Positions 1-8,563 of a DNA stretch of 64,000 nt are shown here, piece by piece. Location: the NCBI GenBank assembly GCA_016744705.1, contig JADGDU010000001.1:1-64000 (forward strand), in the 5' to 3' direction. This stretch comes from Candidatus Krumholzibacteriia bacterium. Lineage in GTDB: Bacteria > Krumholzibacteriota > Krumholzibacteriia > LZORAL124-64-63. Positions within the stretch are counted from its first letter, which is position 1; every line of letters starts with the position of its first letter. Under the pieces are notes generated by a model. That model did not search any database. It was not told the origin of the DNA and saw only the letters and a program-made list of their open reading frames with translations. Both the position numbers and the translations under genes were made by a program.

Positions 1-1425
1 AGCCACATAAGCCTGGGCTGGCAGCAACAGGTAAGGCCGGTCCAGGAACCAGTCGTCGTAGGTGTTGGAAGTGATCATTCCGCGTTCATAAGGGTCACGA
101 CGAAGGTTCACAATCAAGGGAATCCGCAGAGTGACAAAAGGTTCACGCCAGGACTGGAAGGTGGCTTCGGCGCGCTGCTCCATGAAGATGACTTTCCAGT
201 CATCGTAGCGCAGCGCTGTCATGTCACCGTCATCCGAGAAGTAGAAGATGTCTTTGCGAGGACCCTTCTCTACATCACCCGTCAGATAAGGCAGAAAGTT
301 ATAACCATCCAAGTGAACCTTGTACTTCCGATCGATGGCCTTGTGGCCTTTCAGAAGTTTCTCTTTCACATCATCTTCACCGGCAATAGCCAGGAAAGTG
401 GGCAACCAATCCATATGGTGCATGATCTCGTTGGACCAGGCGCCTGCCTTAATGTGGCCAGGCCAGCGGACCATAGCCGGTACTCTCCAGCCACCTTCCC
501 AGTTGGTGTTTTTCTCACCACGGTAAGGAGTCATGGCAGCATCGGGCCAGGTGTTCATGTGGGGGCCGTTGTCCGTGGAGTAGAAGACCACGGTGTTGTC
601 AGCAATGCCCAGTTCATCCATCAGGTCCAGGAACAAACCGATATGCATATCATGTTCGACCATACCGTCGGAATACTCGTCCTGGCCGGAAATGCCGCGC
701 AGCTCTTCCTTCACGTGGGAACGGAAGTGCATGCGAGTGCCACTCCACCAGACGAACCAGGGAATGTCGGCTGCGTGTTGGTCTCTGATGAACTGGATGG
801 CTGCGGCAGATGTTTCGTCATCTATCGTTTCCATGCGCTTTTTGGTCAGGGGACCAGTGTCTTCAATTCTGCCGTCGGCAAAACTGTGAATCACACCACG
901 GGGGCCATATTTTTTGCGGAATTCGGGGTTTTTGGGGTAATCTTCGTTTTCAGGCTCTTCCTCTGCGTTCAGGTGGTAGAGGTTGCCAAAAAACTCATCA
1001 AAACCATGATTGGACGGCAGATGCTCATCCTTATCACCCAGATGGTTTTTACCAAACTGGCCAGTGGCATAACCATGATTTTTCAACAACCCGGCAATGG
1101 TCGGGTCTTTCTCATTCATGCCCTCTTTGGCTCCGGGTAAGCCCACTTTGGACAGGCCCGTGCGGTATACGCTTTGTCCCATGATGAATGAGGACCGTCC
1201 GGCGGTACAGCTCTGCTCGCCGTAATAATCGGTGAAGGTCATGCCCTCCTGGGCAATGCGGTCAATGCTGGGAGTTTGGTAGCCCATCAGACCGTGAGTG
1301 TTGTAGGAGATATTGGACAAGCCAATATCATCGCCCCAAATCACCAGGATGTTGGGCTGATCAGCCGCAAAAACCTGGCTGGTAGCCAAAATGGCCATCA
1401 GCAACAAGAGAGTGATTCTTTTCAT
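1..1425 (-). CDS. Secreted sulfatase (arylsulfatase family), C-terminus cut by window edge
   Basis: Hydrolyses sulfate esters in the periplasm or outside the cell; the substrate cannot be told from sequence. The first 475 codons lie in the window and the frame runs off the left edge. Residues 1-20 form a signal peptide (MKRITLLLLM start, cleavage near VFA-AD). Metal ligands show as GDD at about residues 31-33. The sulfatase signature is SCTAGRS with Cys73, the residue normally matured to formylglycine; the variant CTAGR replaces the commoner CxPSR. A second metal motif, STDNGPH, lies farther in. The ATG at 1425 follows a good GGAGGG ribosome site. A formylglycine-generating enzyme or anSME would be needed and is not in this window. 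Family call is firm, substrate unknown. Confidence 0.93.
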   Translation of the reverse strand, partial: MKRITLLLLMAILATSQVFAADQPNILVIWGDDIGLSNISYNTHGLMGYQTPSIDRIAQEGMTFTDYYGEQSCTAGRSSFIMGQSVYRTGLSKVGLPGAKEGMNEKDPTIAGLLKNHGYATGQFGKNHLGDKDEHLPSNHGFDEFFGNLYHLNAEEEPENEDYPKNPEFRKKYGPRGVIHSFADGRIEDTGPLTKKRMETIDDETSAAAIQFIRDQHAADIPWFVWWSGTRMHFRSHVKEELRGISGQDEYSDGMVEHDMHIGLFLDLMDELGIADNTVVFYSTDNGPHMNTWPDAAMTPYRGEKNTNWEGGWRVPAMVRWPGHIKAGAWSNEIMHHMDWLPTFLAIAGEDDVKEKLLKGHKAIDRKYKVHLDGYNFLPYLTGDVEKGPRKDIFYFSDDGDMTALRYDDWKVIFMEQRAEATFQSWREPFVTLRIPLIVNLRRDPYERGMITSNTYDDWFLDRPYLLLPAQAYVA

Positions 1426-1554
1426 GGATTAGTCCCTCCAGATTTCATATTACAGTCAAAAAATGATCGGGCCCATGTATAGTTCTATTTATACTAAGTG
1501 TCAATGCGGCGAATCTGTAGCGATCATTGACCAGCCTCAAATTCACGCTGACCC

Positions 1555-1585
1555 TTGACACTTTCCAAATCTACCCCATTATATT
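1555..1585 (+). promoter_or_regulatory. Putative sigma70-type promoter of selD
   Basis: A perfect -35 hexamer TTGACA (1555-1560) is followed after 19 bases by TATATT (1580-1585), five of six matches to the -10 consensus. The spacer is longer than the ideal 17, so this is only a candidate. It lies 22 bases before the selD start codon. Confidence 0.4.
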
Positions 1586-1606
1586 CTGACCACTAAGGAG
1601 GTGAAG

Positions 1607-2659
1607 ATGTCTTTCCGCGAACGCATTGCCCTAACCCAATTTGCCAAAAGCGCCGGCTGAGCTGCCAAACTCAGTCCGGGGGACTTGAGCCAAATTCTGG
1701 AGCCCATCAAAGCCGCTGCCCCGGCCAACCTGCTGGTTGGTTTCGAAACAGCGGACGATGCCGGCGTATACCGTTTGACAGACGACAAGGCCATTGTTTC
1801 CACGGCCGACTTCATCACCCCTGTGGTGGATGATCCGTATACTTTTGGGCGCATCGCTGCCACAAATTCCATCAGTGACGTGTACGCCATGGGCGGCACA
1901 CCCTTGATGGCCCTGAACCTTCTGGGTTATCCTCCTGTGGGGCTTCCCAACCACGTTCTGGGAGATATTCTCGCTGGCGCCGGCGCCACCTGCGCCGAAG
2001 CCCGGTGCGCCGTGGCAGGCGGGCACACCGTGCGTGATGACGAAGTCAAATTCGGCCTCAGTGTTACGGGAGAAGTGCACCCGGACCGCATCCTGCGCAA
2101 CAGCACGGCCCAACCCGGCGATACACTCGTGCTCACCAAACCCCTGGGCACTGGCGCCCTGGTGGCGGCCATAAAAAAAGGTCGTGTGGATGAGGCAGGA
2201 TATGAAGCCCTTGTCACCTGCATGACCACTCTGAACAGTTGCGGCATCCGTTTGTTCAAGTTCGGCGCCACGGCCTGCACCGATGTGACCGGTTTCGGCC
2301 TCAGCGGCCACGCCCTGGAAATGGCTCAGGGATCGGGAGCCCATCTGCGCATTGACACCGCCACTTTGCCCCAACTGCCCAATGCCGAGCAACTCTGTGC
2401 CGATGGCTTCACCTGCGGTGGAACCAAGTCCAATGCCAGTTTCACAGATGTGTCCATCGCCTATGGCCCCGGCCTGGGTGAAGGAATGATCGGGTTGATC
2501 AATGATCCCCAGACCAGTGGCGGCCTGTTAGTCTCGGTACCGGCCGGGAAGCTGGATGGTATGCTGGCCATGCTGGCCGAAGAAAATACACTGACCTGCG
2601 CCGTCATTGGCCAAGTGGAAACCCGTGGCAGCGACGATCCCTGGCTCAGTTTTTATTAG
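1607..2659 (+). CDS. selD: Selenide, water dikinase SelD, selenocysteine-containing (in-frame TGA at codon 18)
   Basis: Makes selenophosphate from selenide and ATP, the selenium donor for selenocysteine-tRNA. The ATG at 1607 follows AAGGAGG. The reading frame runs through TGA at 1658-1660 and stays open to TAG at 2659, giving 350 residues, the usual SelD length (about 347 in E. coli). The TGA falls at the active-site position: LTQFAKSAG-U-AAKLSPG aligns with the E. coli LTQYSHGAGCGCK region, where Cys17 is catalytic. The flanking residues on both sides of TGA are SelD-like, so this is recoding and not a frameshift or pseudogene. An annotator that stops at TGA would start the gene at TTG 1685 and lose the catalytic N-terminus. 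The selA, selB and selC genes must lie elsewhere. Confidence 0.95.
1658..1689 (+). promoter_or_regulatory. Sec codon with SECIS-like hairpin
   Basis: Nine bases after the TGA a hairpin can form: CTCAGTCC (1670-1677) pairs with GGAC-T-TGAG (1681-1689), with a GGG loop and one unpaired T at 1685. Bacterial SECIS elements sit just downstream of the UGA, with a G in the apical loop and a bulged U next to the upper stem. In E. coli fdhF the bulge is on the 5' arm; here it is on the 3' arm. The structure was drawn by eye and not folded by computer. Confidence 0.55.
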
Positions 2660-2791
2660 GCCCAGCGCCACGGGATAATCGGAAATTCCAGCCGCCCCTT
2701 TAACTTCTGACAAATCTTTCTTAAATATGCCTAAAAATTGTCGATAGCATATTGAGTCAGGAGGAGTTGAACTCATTACCGAGGAGCAATC

Positions 2792-3667
2792 GTGGCCAAA
2801 TCTGTGACCAAATCACTGTTGGATATCCATCCCAGGGAACTCAAAGGGATTATCAAAGAAATCCCCACCCTCCCAGTGATTTATCAGGAACTCTTTCAGA
2901 AAATGCAGGAACCCAATGTTTCGGTTCCCCAAATTGCTGAAATCATTTCCAAGGACCAGGCTTTAACGGTCAAAATTCTGCATTTGGTGAATTCCGCATT
3001 TTACGGCTACAGCAAAGAAATCAAAACCATCAGTCGGGCTGTGGTCATTTTGGGCTTTCAGGCTGTTCGCAGCGCCGCCCTGGCCATCAGCGTCTTCGAT
3101 TATTTTAATGGCGAAGACTCCAGCCAAATCGATATGACTCAGTTCTGGAAACACAGCATTGCCACCGGCAGTATCTGCAAAGTTCTGGCTTCCGAAATCA
3201 GGATCAACCAACAGGAAGAGGCTTTTGTGGTGGGGTTGCTCCACGATACAGGCAAGCTTATTGAAAAACGTTATTTTTCAGAGGATTTTGAAGATCTTTG
3301 CCTGGCTGCTCAGGAACAACAATTGACTTGGTTCGATGCGGAAAAAGCCCTCTTTCAAATCAACCACGCCACCATCGGCAAAGCTATTTTCAGGGCATGG
3401 AAGTTTCCCACCAGTGTTGTAGATGCCGTGCAATTCCATCATTCTCCCGACTCGGCCACCCAATATCCCCAATTGGCCGCCTTGGCCCACCTTGGTGACT
3501 ACATGGCCTACCCCCTGGGATACCCATCGCCGGGAGCGATTCCTCCCCAAGGCTGTAATGAATCTGCCTTGAAACTTTTGGGGATCACTTTGGATGATTG
3601 CCAGCGGTTGGTGCCCAAATTCAAAGAAGATCTGGAAAGCAGCCTGGAGATTCTGAATCTGGTTTAA
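2792..3667 (+). CDS. HDOD domain protein
   Basis: A 291-residue protein made almost entirely of an HDOD domain, a catalytically degenerate relative of HD phosphohydrolases. HDOD proteins usually act as regulatory scaffolds in signalling, often near two-component or cyclic-di-GMP systems. Typical segments are the N-terminal IPTLPVIYQEL, the VKILHLVNSAFYG stretch, ISRAVVILGFQAVRS and the LLHDTGKL segment, where an HD pair survives. The GTG at 2792 is chosen because GAGGAG sits at 2781-2786. It stands alone between selD and the nuclease pair, so its partner is unknown. Confidence 0.85.
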   Translation: MAKSVTKSLLDIHPRELKGIIKEIPTLPVIYQELFQKMQEPNVSVPQIAEIISKDQALTVKILHLVNSAFYGYSKEIKTISRAVVILGFQAVRSAALAISVFDYFNGEDSSQIDMTQFWKHSIATGSICKVLASEIRINQQEEAFVVGLLHDTGKLIEKRYFSEDFEDLCLAAQEQQLTWFDAEKALFQINHATIGKAIFRAWKFPTSVVDAVQFHHSPDSATQYPQLAALAHLGDYMAYPLGYPSPGAIPPQGCNESALKLLGITLDDCQRLVPKFKEDLESSLEILNLV

Positions 3668-3671
3668 CCAC

Positions 3672-3689
3672 GCCTGTATACAAACAGGC
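3672..3689 (+). terminator. Weak hairpin after the HDOD gene
   Basis: GCCTGT (3672-3677) and ACAGGC (3684-3689) form a six-pair stem with a six-base loop just after the HDOD stop codon. No T tract follows, so intrinsic termination would be weak. Confidence 0.3.
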
Positions 3690-3759
3690 CCGTCATGCTC
3701 TATATTGCTTCGAAACATAATCATGCGGCATTTTCACCTGATTGTTTCGGAGCTATCTT

Positions 3760-5106
3760 TTGTCCACTCCAGACCCCCAAGTTAAAATCCTCTTTGTGGG
3801 CGACATGCACCTGGGTGTCCTGCCGTCGCACATCCCTCCTCACCTGGCCGAAACTCGCCAGCTCAGGGCCCATGACCTTGGCCCCCAGGCTGCCTGGAAA
3901 CGGGTCATCGACGCCGCCATTGAGCATGAGGTTCACGCCGTGGCTTTGGCAGGCGATCTGGTGGACGGCAACAACGCTCTCTTCGAGGCTTTCGGTCTGC
4001 TGGAGACCGGACTCAGACGTTTGCAAAAAGCGGGCATCCCCGTAGTGGCAGTGGCCGGAAACCACGACACCGAGGCCCTGCCCCGTCTGGCGGAAATGAT
4101 TGAGACCCTGCACCTGCTTGGCCCAGGGGGCACCTGGAGCAGCCACCTGATTAGCGGCGAAAACAAACTGAAGGTTTGCCTCACCGGTTGGTCCTTCCCC
4201 CGCCGGCATGTGGACACCAGCCCCTTGCCCGCCCCCGCGGCCCATGCCCATCACCCGACCTTCGGCCTGCTGCACGCCGACCTGGATCAGTCCTCCAGCC
4301 TTTACGCCCCTGTGTCTTCTCAAGAATTGCATTCGGCAGGATACCGGGCCTGGTTTCTGGGCCACATCCATTTGCCCGGCGCGCCCAACCAGGGCGGCCA
4401 ACCTTTTTATCTTGGCTCAGTCACGGGCTTGCACCCGGGAGAAACAGGCCTGCATGGCCCGGTGCTGGTGAAGATCAATGCCCAGGAAAAATTAACCATG
4501 CAACGCCTGCCATTGGCTCCGCTGCGGTGGGAAAACATAGTCATTGCAAGCGATGAACTGGGCTCCGAAACCATCGACCTTTTACCACTTTTGCTCCACC
4601 ATATTGATGCCCGAGCTCAGGCCTTGGGCGATTCACTGGTGCATACCCGAGCCCTGGGTTTTCGGGTCACCCTGACCGGAACCATGGACAATCCTTCTCA
4701 TTTGAGAAAGGCTATCGACCAGGTGATGAGCACTCGGGAAAATTTGGTGACTGATCGCCGGGGAACAGTCCTCTTCATCGATAAAATCTTCAACCAGACC
4801 ACTCTTGGCCTAAACCTTCTGGCCATGGCCCGAGATGAGAGCCCCGAAGGTTTGCTGGCCCAACGCATTCTGGTCCTGGAACATTTCCCCGACAGCATTC
4901 CTGGTGTGGATGATCCGGAACCCATGCGGGAAATCCTGATCTCCCAAGGTCGGCAAGCCCTGGCCCAGGTCGATGGGCAAACACCCTATCTCAATCTGCA
5001 GGGCCATCTGGAAACTGAAGAAATAGCCGCCCAAATGGCCCAATCCGGACGCCGGGCCCTGGAAGAAATTCTAAGCCGGAAGGAGGTGGGTTATGAAGCT
5101 GGATAA
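3760..5106 (+). CDS. SbcD/YhaO-like metallophosphoesterase (DNA nuclease subunit)
   Basis: Calcineurin-fold phosphoesterase, likely the nuclease half of an SbcCD/Mre11-Rad50-like complex with the next gene. All metal-binding motifs are present: GDMHLG (D15, H17), GDLVDG (D66), GNHD (100-103), LLHAD (about 170-174) and GHIH (201-204). Length is 448 residues, like B. subtilis YhaO (about 408) and E. coli SbcD (400). I chose TTG 3760 because GGAG at 3749-3752 is correctly spaced; an in-frame TTG at 3742 would add six residues. The 3' end overlaps the ATPase gene by 14 bases, which implies translational coupling. The C-terminal 230 residues are less conserved and probably bind the partner's coiled coil. 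Confidence 0.88.
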   Translation: MSTPDPQVKILFVGDMHLGVLPSHIPPHLAETRQLRAHDLGPQAAWKRVIDAAIEHEVHAVALAGDLVDGNNALFEAFGLLETGLRRLQKAGIPVVAVAGNHDTEALPRLAEMIETLHLLGPGGTWSSHLISGENKLKVCLTGWSFPRRHVDTSPLPAPAAHAHHPTFGLLHADLDQSSSLYAPVSSQELHSAGYRAWFLGHIHLPGAPNQGGQPFYLGSVTGLHPGETGLHGPVLVKINAQEKLTMQRLPLAPLRWENIVIASDELGSETIDLLPLLLHHIDARAQALGDSLVHTRALGFRVTLTGTMDNPSHLRKAIDQVMSTRENLVTDRRGTVLFIDKIFNQTTLGLNLLAMARDESPEGLLAQRILVLEHFPDSIPGVDDPEPMREILISQGRQALAQVDGQTPYLNLQGHLETEEIAAQMAQSGRRALEEILSRKEVGYEAG

Positions 5107-8100
5107 ACTCATCGTCCACCGATTGCCCGGTATGCCCGGTGGCTTTGAGTTAAAAACCGACGCCACCGTCAGCGTGATCATTGGCCCCAACGGTTCGGGA
5201 AAAAGCTCTCTTACCCGGGCCGTGCGTCACCTGCTCTGGACCGAAGGAACGCCTGGAAACCCTTTCTCGGTGGAAGCTTTCTTCACTTGGGAGGGCGAAC
5301 CCTGGAAGGCCACCCGAGAAGAAGGCATGCCCACCCGGTGGATGCACCATGGCCAACCCACTGAGGCTCCTGACTTGCCCGGCGATCACGTAGCCCGCTG
5401 CTACGAGTTGGGCCTTCTGGATCTGGTTTTGCCCGCCGGTGGAGAGGTGGAACAACAACTGGCTGGCATCATCAACAAAGAGATGTCCGGTGGCGTCAAT
5501 CTCTCTCAAATTGCTGAAGATGTTTTCTCCATGGGCCCGCGTTTAGCCGCTACACGAAGTGCCCAAATGCGGGACGCCAATCGTGCTCTCAATGCTTTGA
5601 TTCGCCAACAGAAGTTACTCTTTGAACAAGAAAAAGAATTAGCCAATAAAGAGCGCGACCTGGAACAAAGTCACCACGCTGCCATGGTTCACGATTTGCT
5701 TGAGAAGCTGAAGTTTCGCAATCAAAAGCTTATCGAACTGGAGGCGGTGCGTTTCCAGATTAATACTTTCGAAAAGGGCCAGGAGCATATTCGGCCCGAT
5801 GATAACGACACCTTGGCGTCCTTGACCAGGCAACATCTGGAAAAGGATCGCCAGGCCCAAATGGTAGGCACCGAACTGGCCATTCGGCAGAAGGAACTCC
5901 AAGCTCTGGACCTTCCCTCTGAGATCACCGAATGCGGGCTCCTGGCCCGGCAAGTGGCCGCAGTAACAGCCCTACAAGCCGACATCCAATTGCTCCAGGA
6001 AAAGCATGTGGCCCAGGAGGCTATCCTCAAGAGGGTTCTGATGGAGCTGGACCCTGCTGCCGACGATGAAGTTGCCGGGCCCCAACCTGGCAAGGATGTC
6101 TACACCAAGGTGACCAAAACCTACTCCCGTTTGATGGAGATGCAGTCTTTAGCTGAAGCTCTTGAGGCCTTACTGGCTCTTCCTGATTTGCAACTTTCCA
6201 CCAGAGATCCGCAACCCCAAGCCGTCACCGAGTCCCTGCTCCGTTGGTTGAACGCACCCGATGCAGACAAGTCCTCTTCTCTCATCCCCGGCCTGACGGC
6301 CGCTGTCGTGGCCGCTTCAAGCGGTTACCTGCTGCGAGTCTCTCATGGCGACAACATAGGTATCGTGGTTATGGGAGTGGGCGCCACCCTGGCTGGACAC
6401 TTCACCTGGCAATGGTTTCAGGCTCGATCCAGGGACAAGCATCGCCAGAATCTCAGCAAAGATGCATTCAGCCAGTGCCAGGCTGCTGGAATTTCCCTTG
6501 ATCTACCGCTCCAACGAGGCCAGGTCCAGGAACTGCTGAATGATGAGACCCAAGCCAAATCCATTGGCCAAACGCACCAGGCCCTGCGAGATAATGTATC
6601 CGGCCAATACCAGCGTCAGAACCAAAAGCTGGCCATATCTCAGGACCTTTTGGAACAATTGAGACAGGAACACGGCTTGGCTCTCGACAGAGAAATGCCG
6701 GACCTGATCCACATGTTGAATGTGATCCCCCGCTTCCGAGAAGCCAAGGATGAAATCGCCGCTCTGGAGGCCTCCATAGCCCACAAAAAACAACAACAGG
6801 ATGAAACCCTCGTTACCTGCGGCACCATTTTTACCGGCTTGGGATTTGAGCATCCTGCTTCGGTTCTAGAAGCAGAACAGTTTTTGGCAGACTTGGCATC
6901 GCGCCTGAGTCAGAAGCAACATCTCCTGGAGGAAAGCCAAAGGGACGAAAAAGAACTGAAACGCTTACAAGAGGACTTAAAAGGGATTAACCATAATTTC
7001 GCGGCCTTCTGGGATCGTCTGGGCGTAGAGCCACAAAAAGATGATCACCTGGTGCGCAACCTCGTCAACCAACTGCCTCAGTGGAAAACAGCCTTGGCTG
7101 AAGAGGCACACCTCAAACTGCAAACAGAAAACCTGGGCGAAGAATTTCGCTCCCAGCCCGCCATACTCGATCCACAAGAAGCAGAAAAATTGACAGAAGA
7201 AGAACTGGACCAACGCCTGGACAATCTCCTGGCCGACACCCAGATCCGGGAAGACCTCAGGAATGAAATCACCCGCATCAATTTGCAGGTGGAGCAGGCC
7301 CGAGATAGCCTTCAGGTGGCCGAAGCCCAGGCCTTACAAAACGCCACCCAATCCGCCCTAAACGAAACCAGAGACCTGGACCGTCAAAACACATTTGGCC
7401 GTTTGTTACTGGAAGGTGTGCAAAAGGATTACCACCACGCCTCACGACCCAAAGTATTGGCTCAGGCCTCCAATAATTTTCGTGATTTCACCCAGGGCCT
7501 GTACGAATTACAAGTGTTGCCAGGACCGAATCAAAACGGAATTTTTGCCGCCTTTGATGGTGAAAAGCAAGAAAATCTGGGCCTGGCTGAACTCTCCGAC
7601 GGCACCCGTTCTCAACTGTTGCTGGCTGTCCGCCTGGCCTTTATCGCCGTCAATGAAGGCGCAGCCAAACCGCCCATTTTTCTGGACGAATCTCTCACCT
7701 CAAGCGATCCCGAACGGTTCGCCGCCATCGCCGACAAACTGGCGGGTTGGGCCGCCTCTCACAATCGTCAGGTGTTTTATCTGAGCAGCAACCCCCACGA
7801 TGCCAAAGCTTGGGAAAGTGCACTGGAATCAGCCAAATTGCCGGAACCTAATGTGATTGACCTGGCCCAAGCCAGAAACCTTACATCGGGTCAAACGCCC
7901 ACTTACGACTATGAAGCGCCCTTCATTCCTTCTGCACCTGGTGCCATGACAGCCCCGGAATATGCTGAAGCCCTGGCCGTACCTGCCCTTGAGCCCTGGC
8001 GGCAGAACACAGAGGCTCATTTGTGGTATGTGCTGCAGGACGACCTGCCCCAATTGCATCATCTACTAGTCGTTGGCACCAAGACCCTGGGGAAACTTCT

Positions 8101-8563
8101 GTCCAGGAAAGACGAGATGCAGATTTTGGGAAAAATGAGTTCTCAAAAACTGGCCAACCTTGCAGCCAGAGGACATTGCCTGGACGCTTTTTTCAAAAAT
8201 TGGCGCATTGGTCGCAATCGTCCCGTGACCACTGATGTCTTGATCAGCAGTGGGGCCATTGGTGCGACCTTCATGGACAAGTGTCGACAATTATTAAAGG
8301 AAGTAGATGGAGATTCAACGGCATTCCTGGCCGGGCTGCGCAGCAAGAAAGTGAAGCGTTTTTCAACCAAGAAAATTGAACTTTTGGAGAATTTCTTACT
8401 TCAGGAAAACTACCTGGATCCCCATGAGGTTTTGCCTGAAGAAGATTTGCTGGGCCATGTTTTCTCTGCGGTGCAACCAGAGATTAAGGCTGGATCATTG
8501 CATCGGGTTGAAGTGCGAACATTGGTGCTTTCCTGGTGGGAATTGTTAAAGTCGGCAACGTAA
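5093..8563 (+). CDS. SbcC/YhaN-like AAA/ABC ATPase with central membrane hairpin and C-terminal extension
   Basis: A 1156-residue SMC-like ATPase, the partner of the upstream nuclease. The Walker A loop GPNGSGKS is at 31-38; a long Gln/Glu/Leu-rich coiled coil follows. At about 397-441 two hydrophobic segments sit in the middle of the coil, as in YhaN proteins, which suggests membrane attachment where SbcC has its zinc hook. The ABC signature is AELSDGTRSQ (near 830) and Walker B is PIFLDESLTSSDPERF. About 210 residues follow the ATPase lobe (from about 945) that ordinary SbcC/YhaN lack: a mainly helical region with no motif I recognise. The 3' end overlaps the convergent lipoprotein gene by 18 bases. 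Function in DNA end processing is inferred from the family. Confidence 0.88.
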   Translation: MKLDKLIVHRLPGMPGGFELKTDATVSVIIGPNGSGKSSLTRAVRHLLWTEGTPGNPFSVEAFFTWEGEPWKATREEGMPTRWMHHGQPTEAPDLPGDHVARCYELGLLDLVLPAGGEVEQQLAGIINKEMSGGVNLSQIAEDVFSMGPRLAATRSAQMRDANRALNALIRQQKLLFEQEKELANKERDLEQSHHAAMVHDLLEKLKFRNQKLIELEAVRFQINTFEKGQEHIRPDDNDTLASLTRQHLEKDRQAQMVGTELAIRQKELQALDLPSEITECGLLARQVAAVTALQADIQLLQEKHVAQEAILKRVLMELDPAADDEVAGPQPGKDVYTKVTKTYSRLMEMQSLAEALEALLALPDLQLSTRDPQPQAVTESLLRWLNAPDADKSSSLIPGLTAAVVAASSGYLLRVSHGDNIGIVVMGVGATLAGHFTWQWFQARSRDKHRQNLSKDAFSQCQAAGISLDLPLQRGQVQELLNDETQAKSIGQTHQALRDNVSGQYQRQNQKLAISQDLLEQLRQEHGLALDREMPDLIHMLNVIPRFREAKDEIAALEASIAHKKQQQDETLVTCGTIFTGLGFEHPASVLEAEQFLADLASRLSQKQHLLEESQRDEKELKRLQEDLKGINHNFAAFWDRLGVEPQKDDHLVRNLVNQLPQWKTALAEEAHLKLQTENLGEEFRSQPAILDPQEAEKLTEEELDQRLDNLLADTQIREDLRNEITRINLQVEQARDSLQVAEAQALQNATQSALNETRDLDRQNTFGRLLLEGVQKDYHHASRPKVLAQASNNFRDFTQGLYELQVLPGPNQNGIFAAFDGEKQENLGLAELSDGTRSQLLLAVRLAFIAVNEGAAKPPIFLDESLTSSDPERFAAIADKLAGWAASHNRQVFYLSSNPHDAKAWESALESAKLPEPNVIDLAQARNLTSGQTPTYDYEAPFIPSAPGAMTAPEYAEALAVPALEPWRQNTEAHLWYVLQDDLPQLHHLLVVGTKTLGKLLSRKDEMQILGKMSSQKLANLAARGHCLDAFFKNWRIGRNRPVTTDVLISSGAIGATFMDKCRQLLKEVDGDSTAFLAGLRSKKVKRFSTKKIELLENFLLQENYLDPHEVLPEEDLLGHVFSAVQPEIKAGSLHRVEVRTLVLSWWELLKSAT

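Noticed and set aside
1658-1660. In-frame TGA read as a pseudogene or frameshift in selD
   Set aside because: Frame and similarity continue on both sides and TGA lies exactly at the catalytic Cys position, so recoding is the better explanation.
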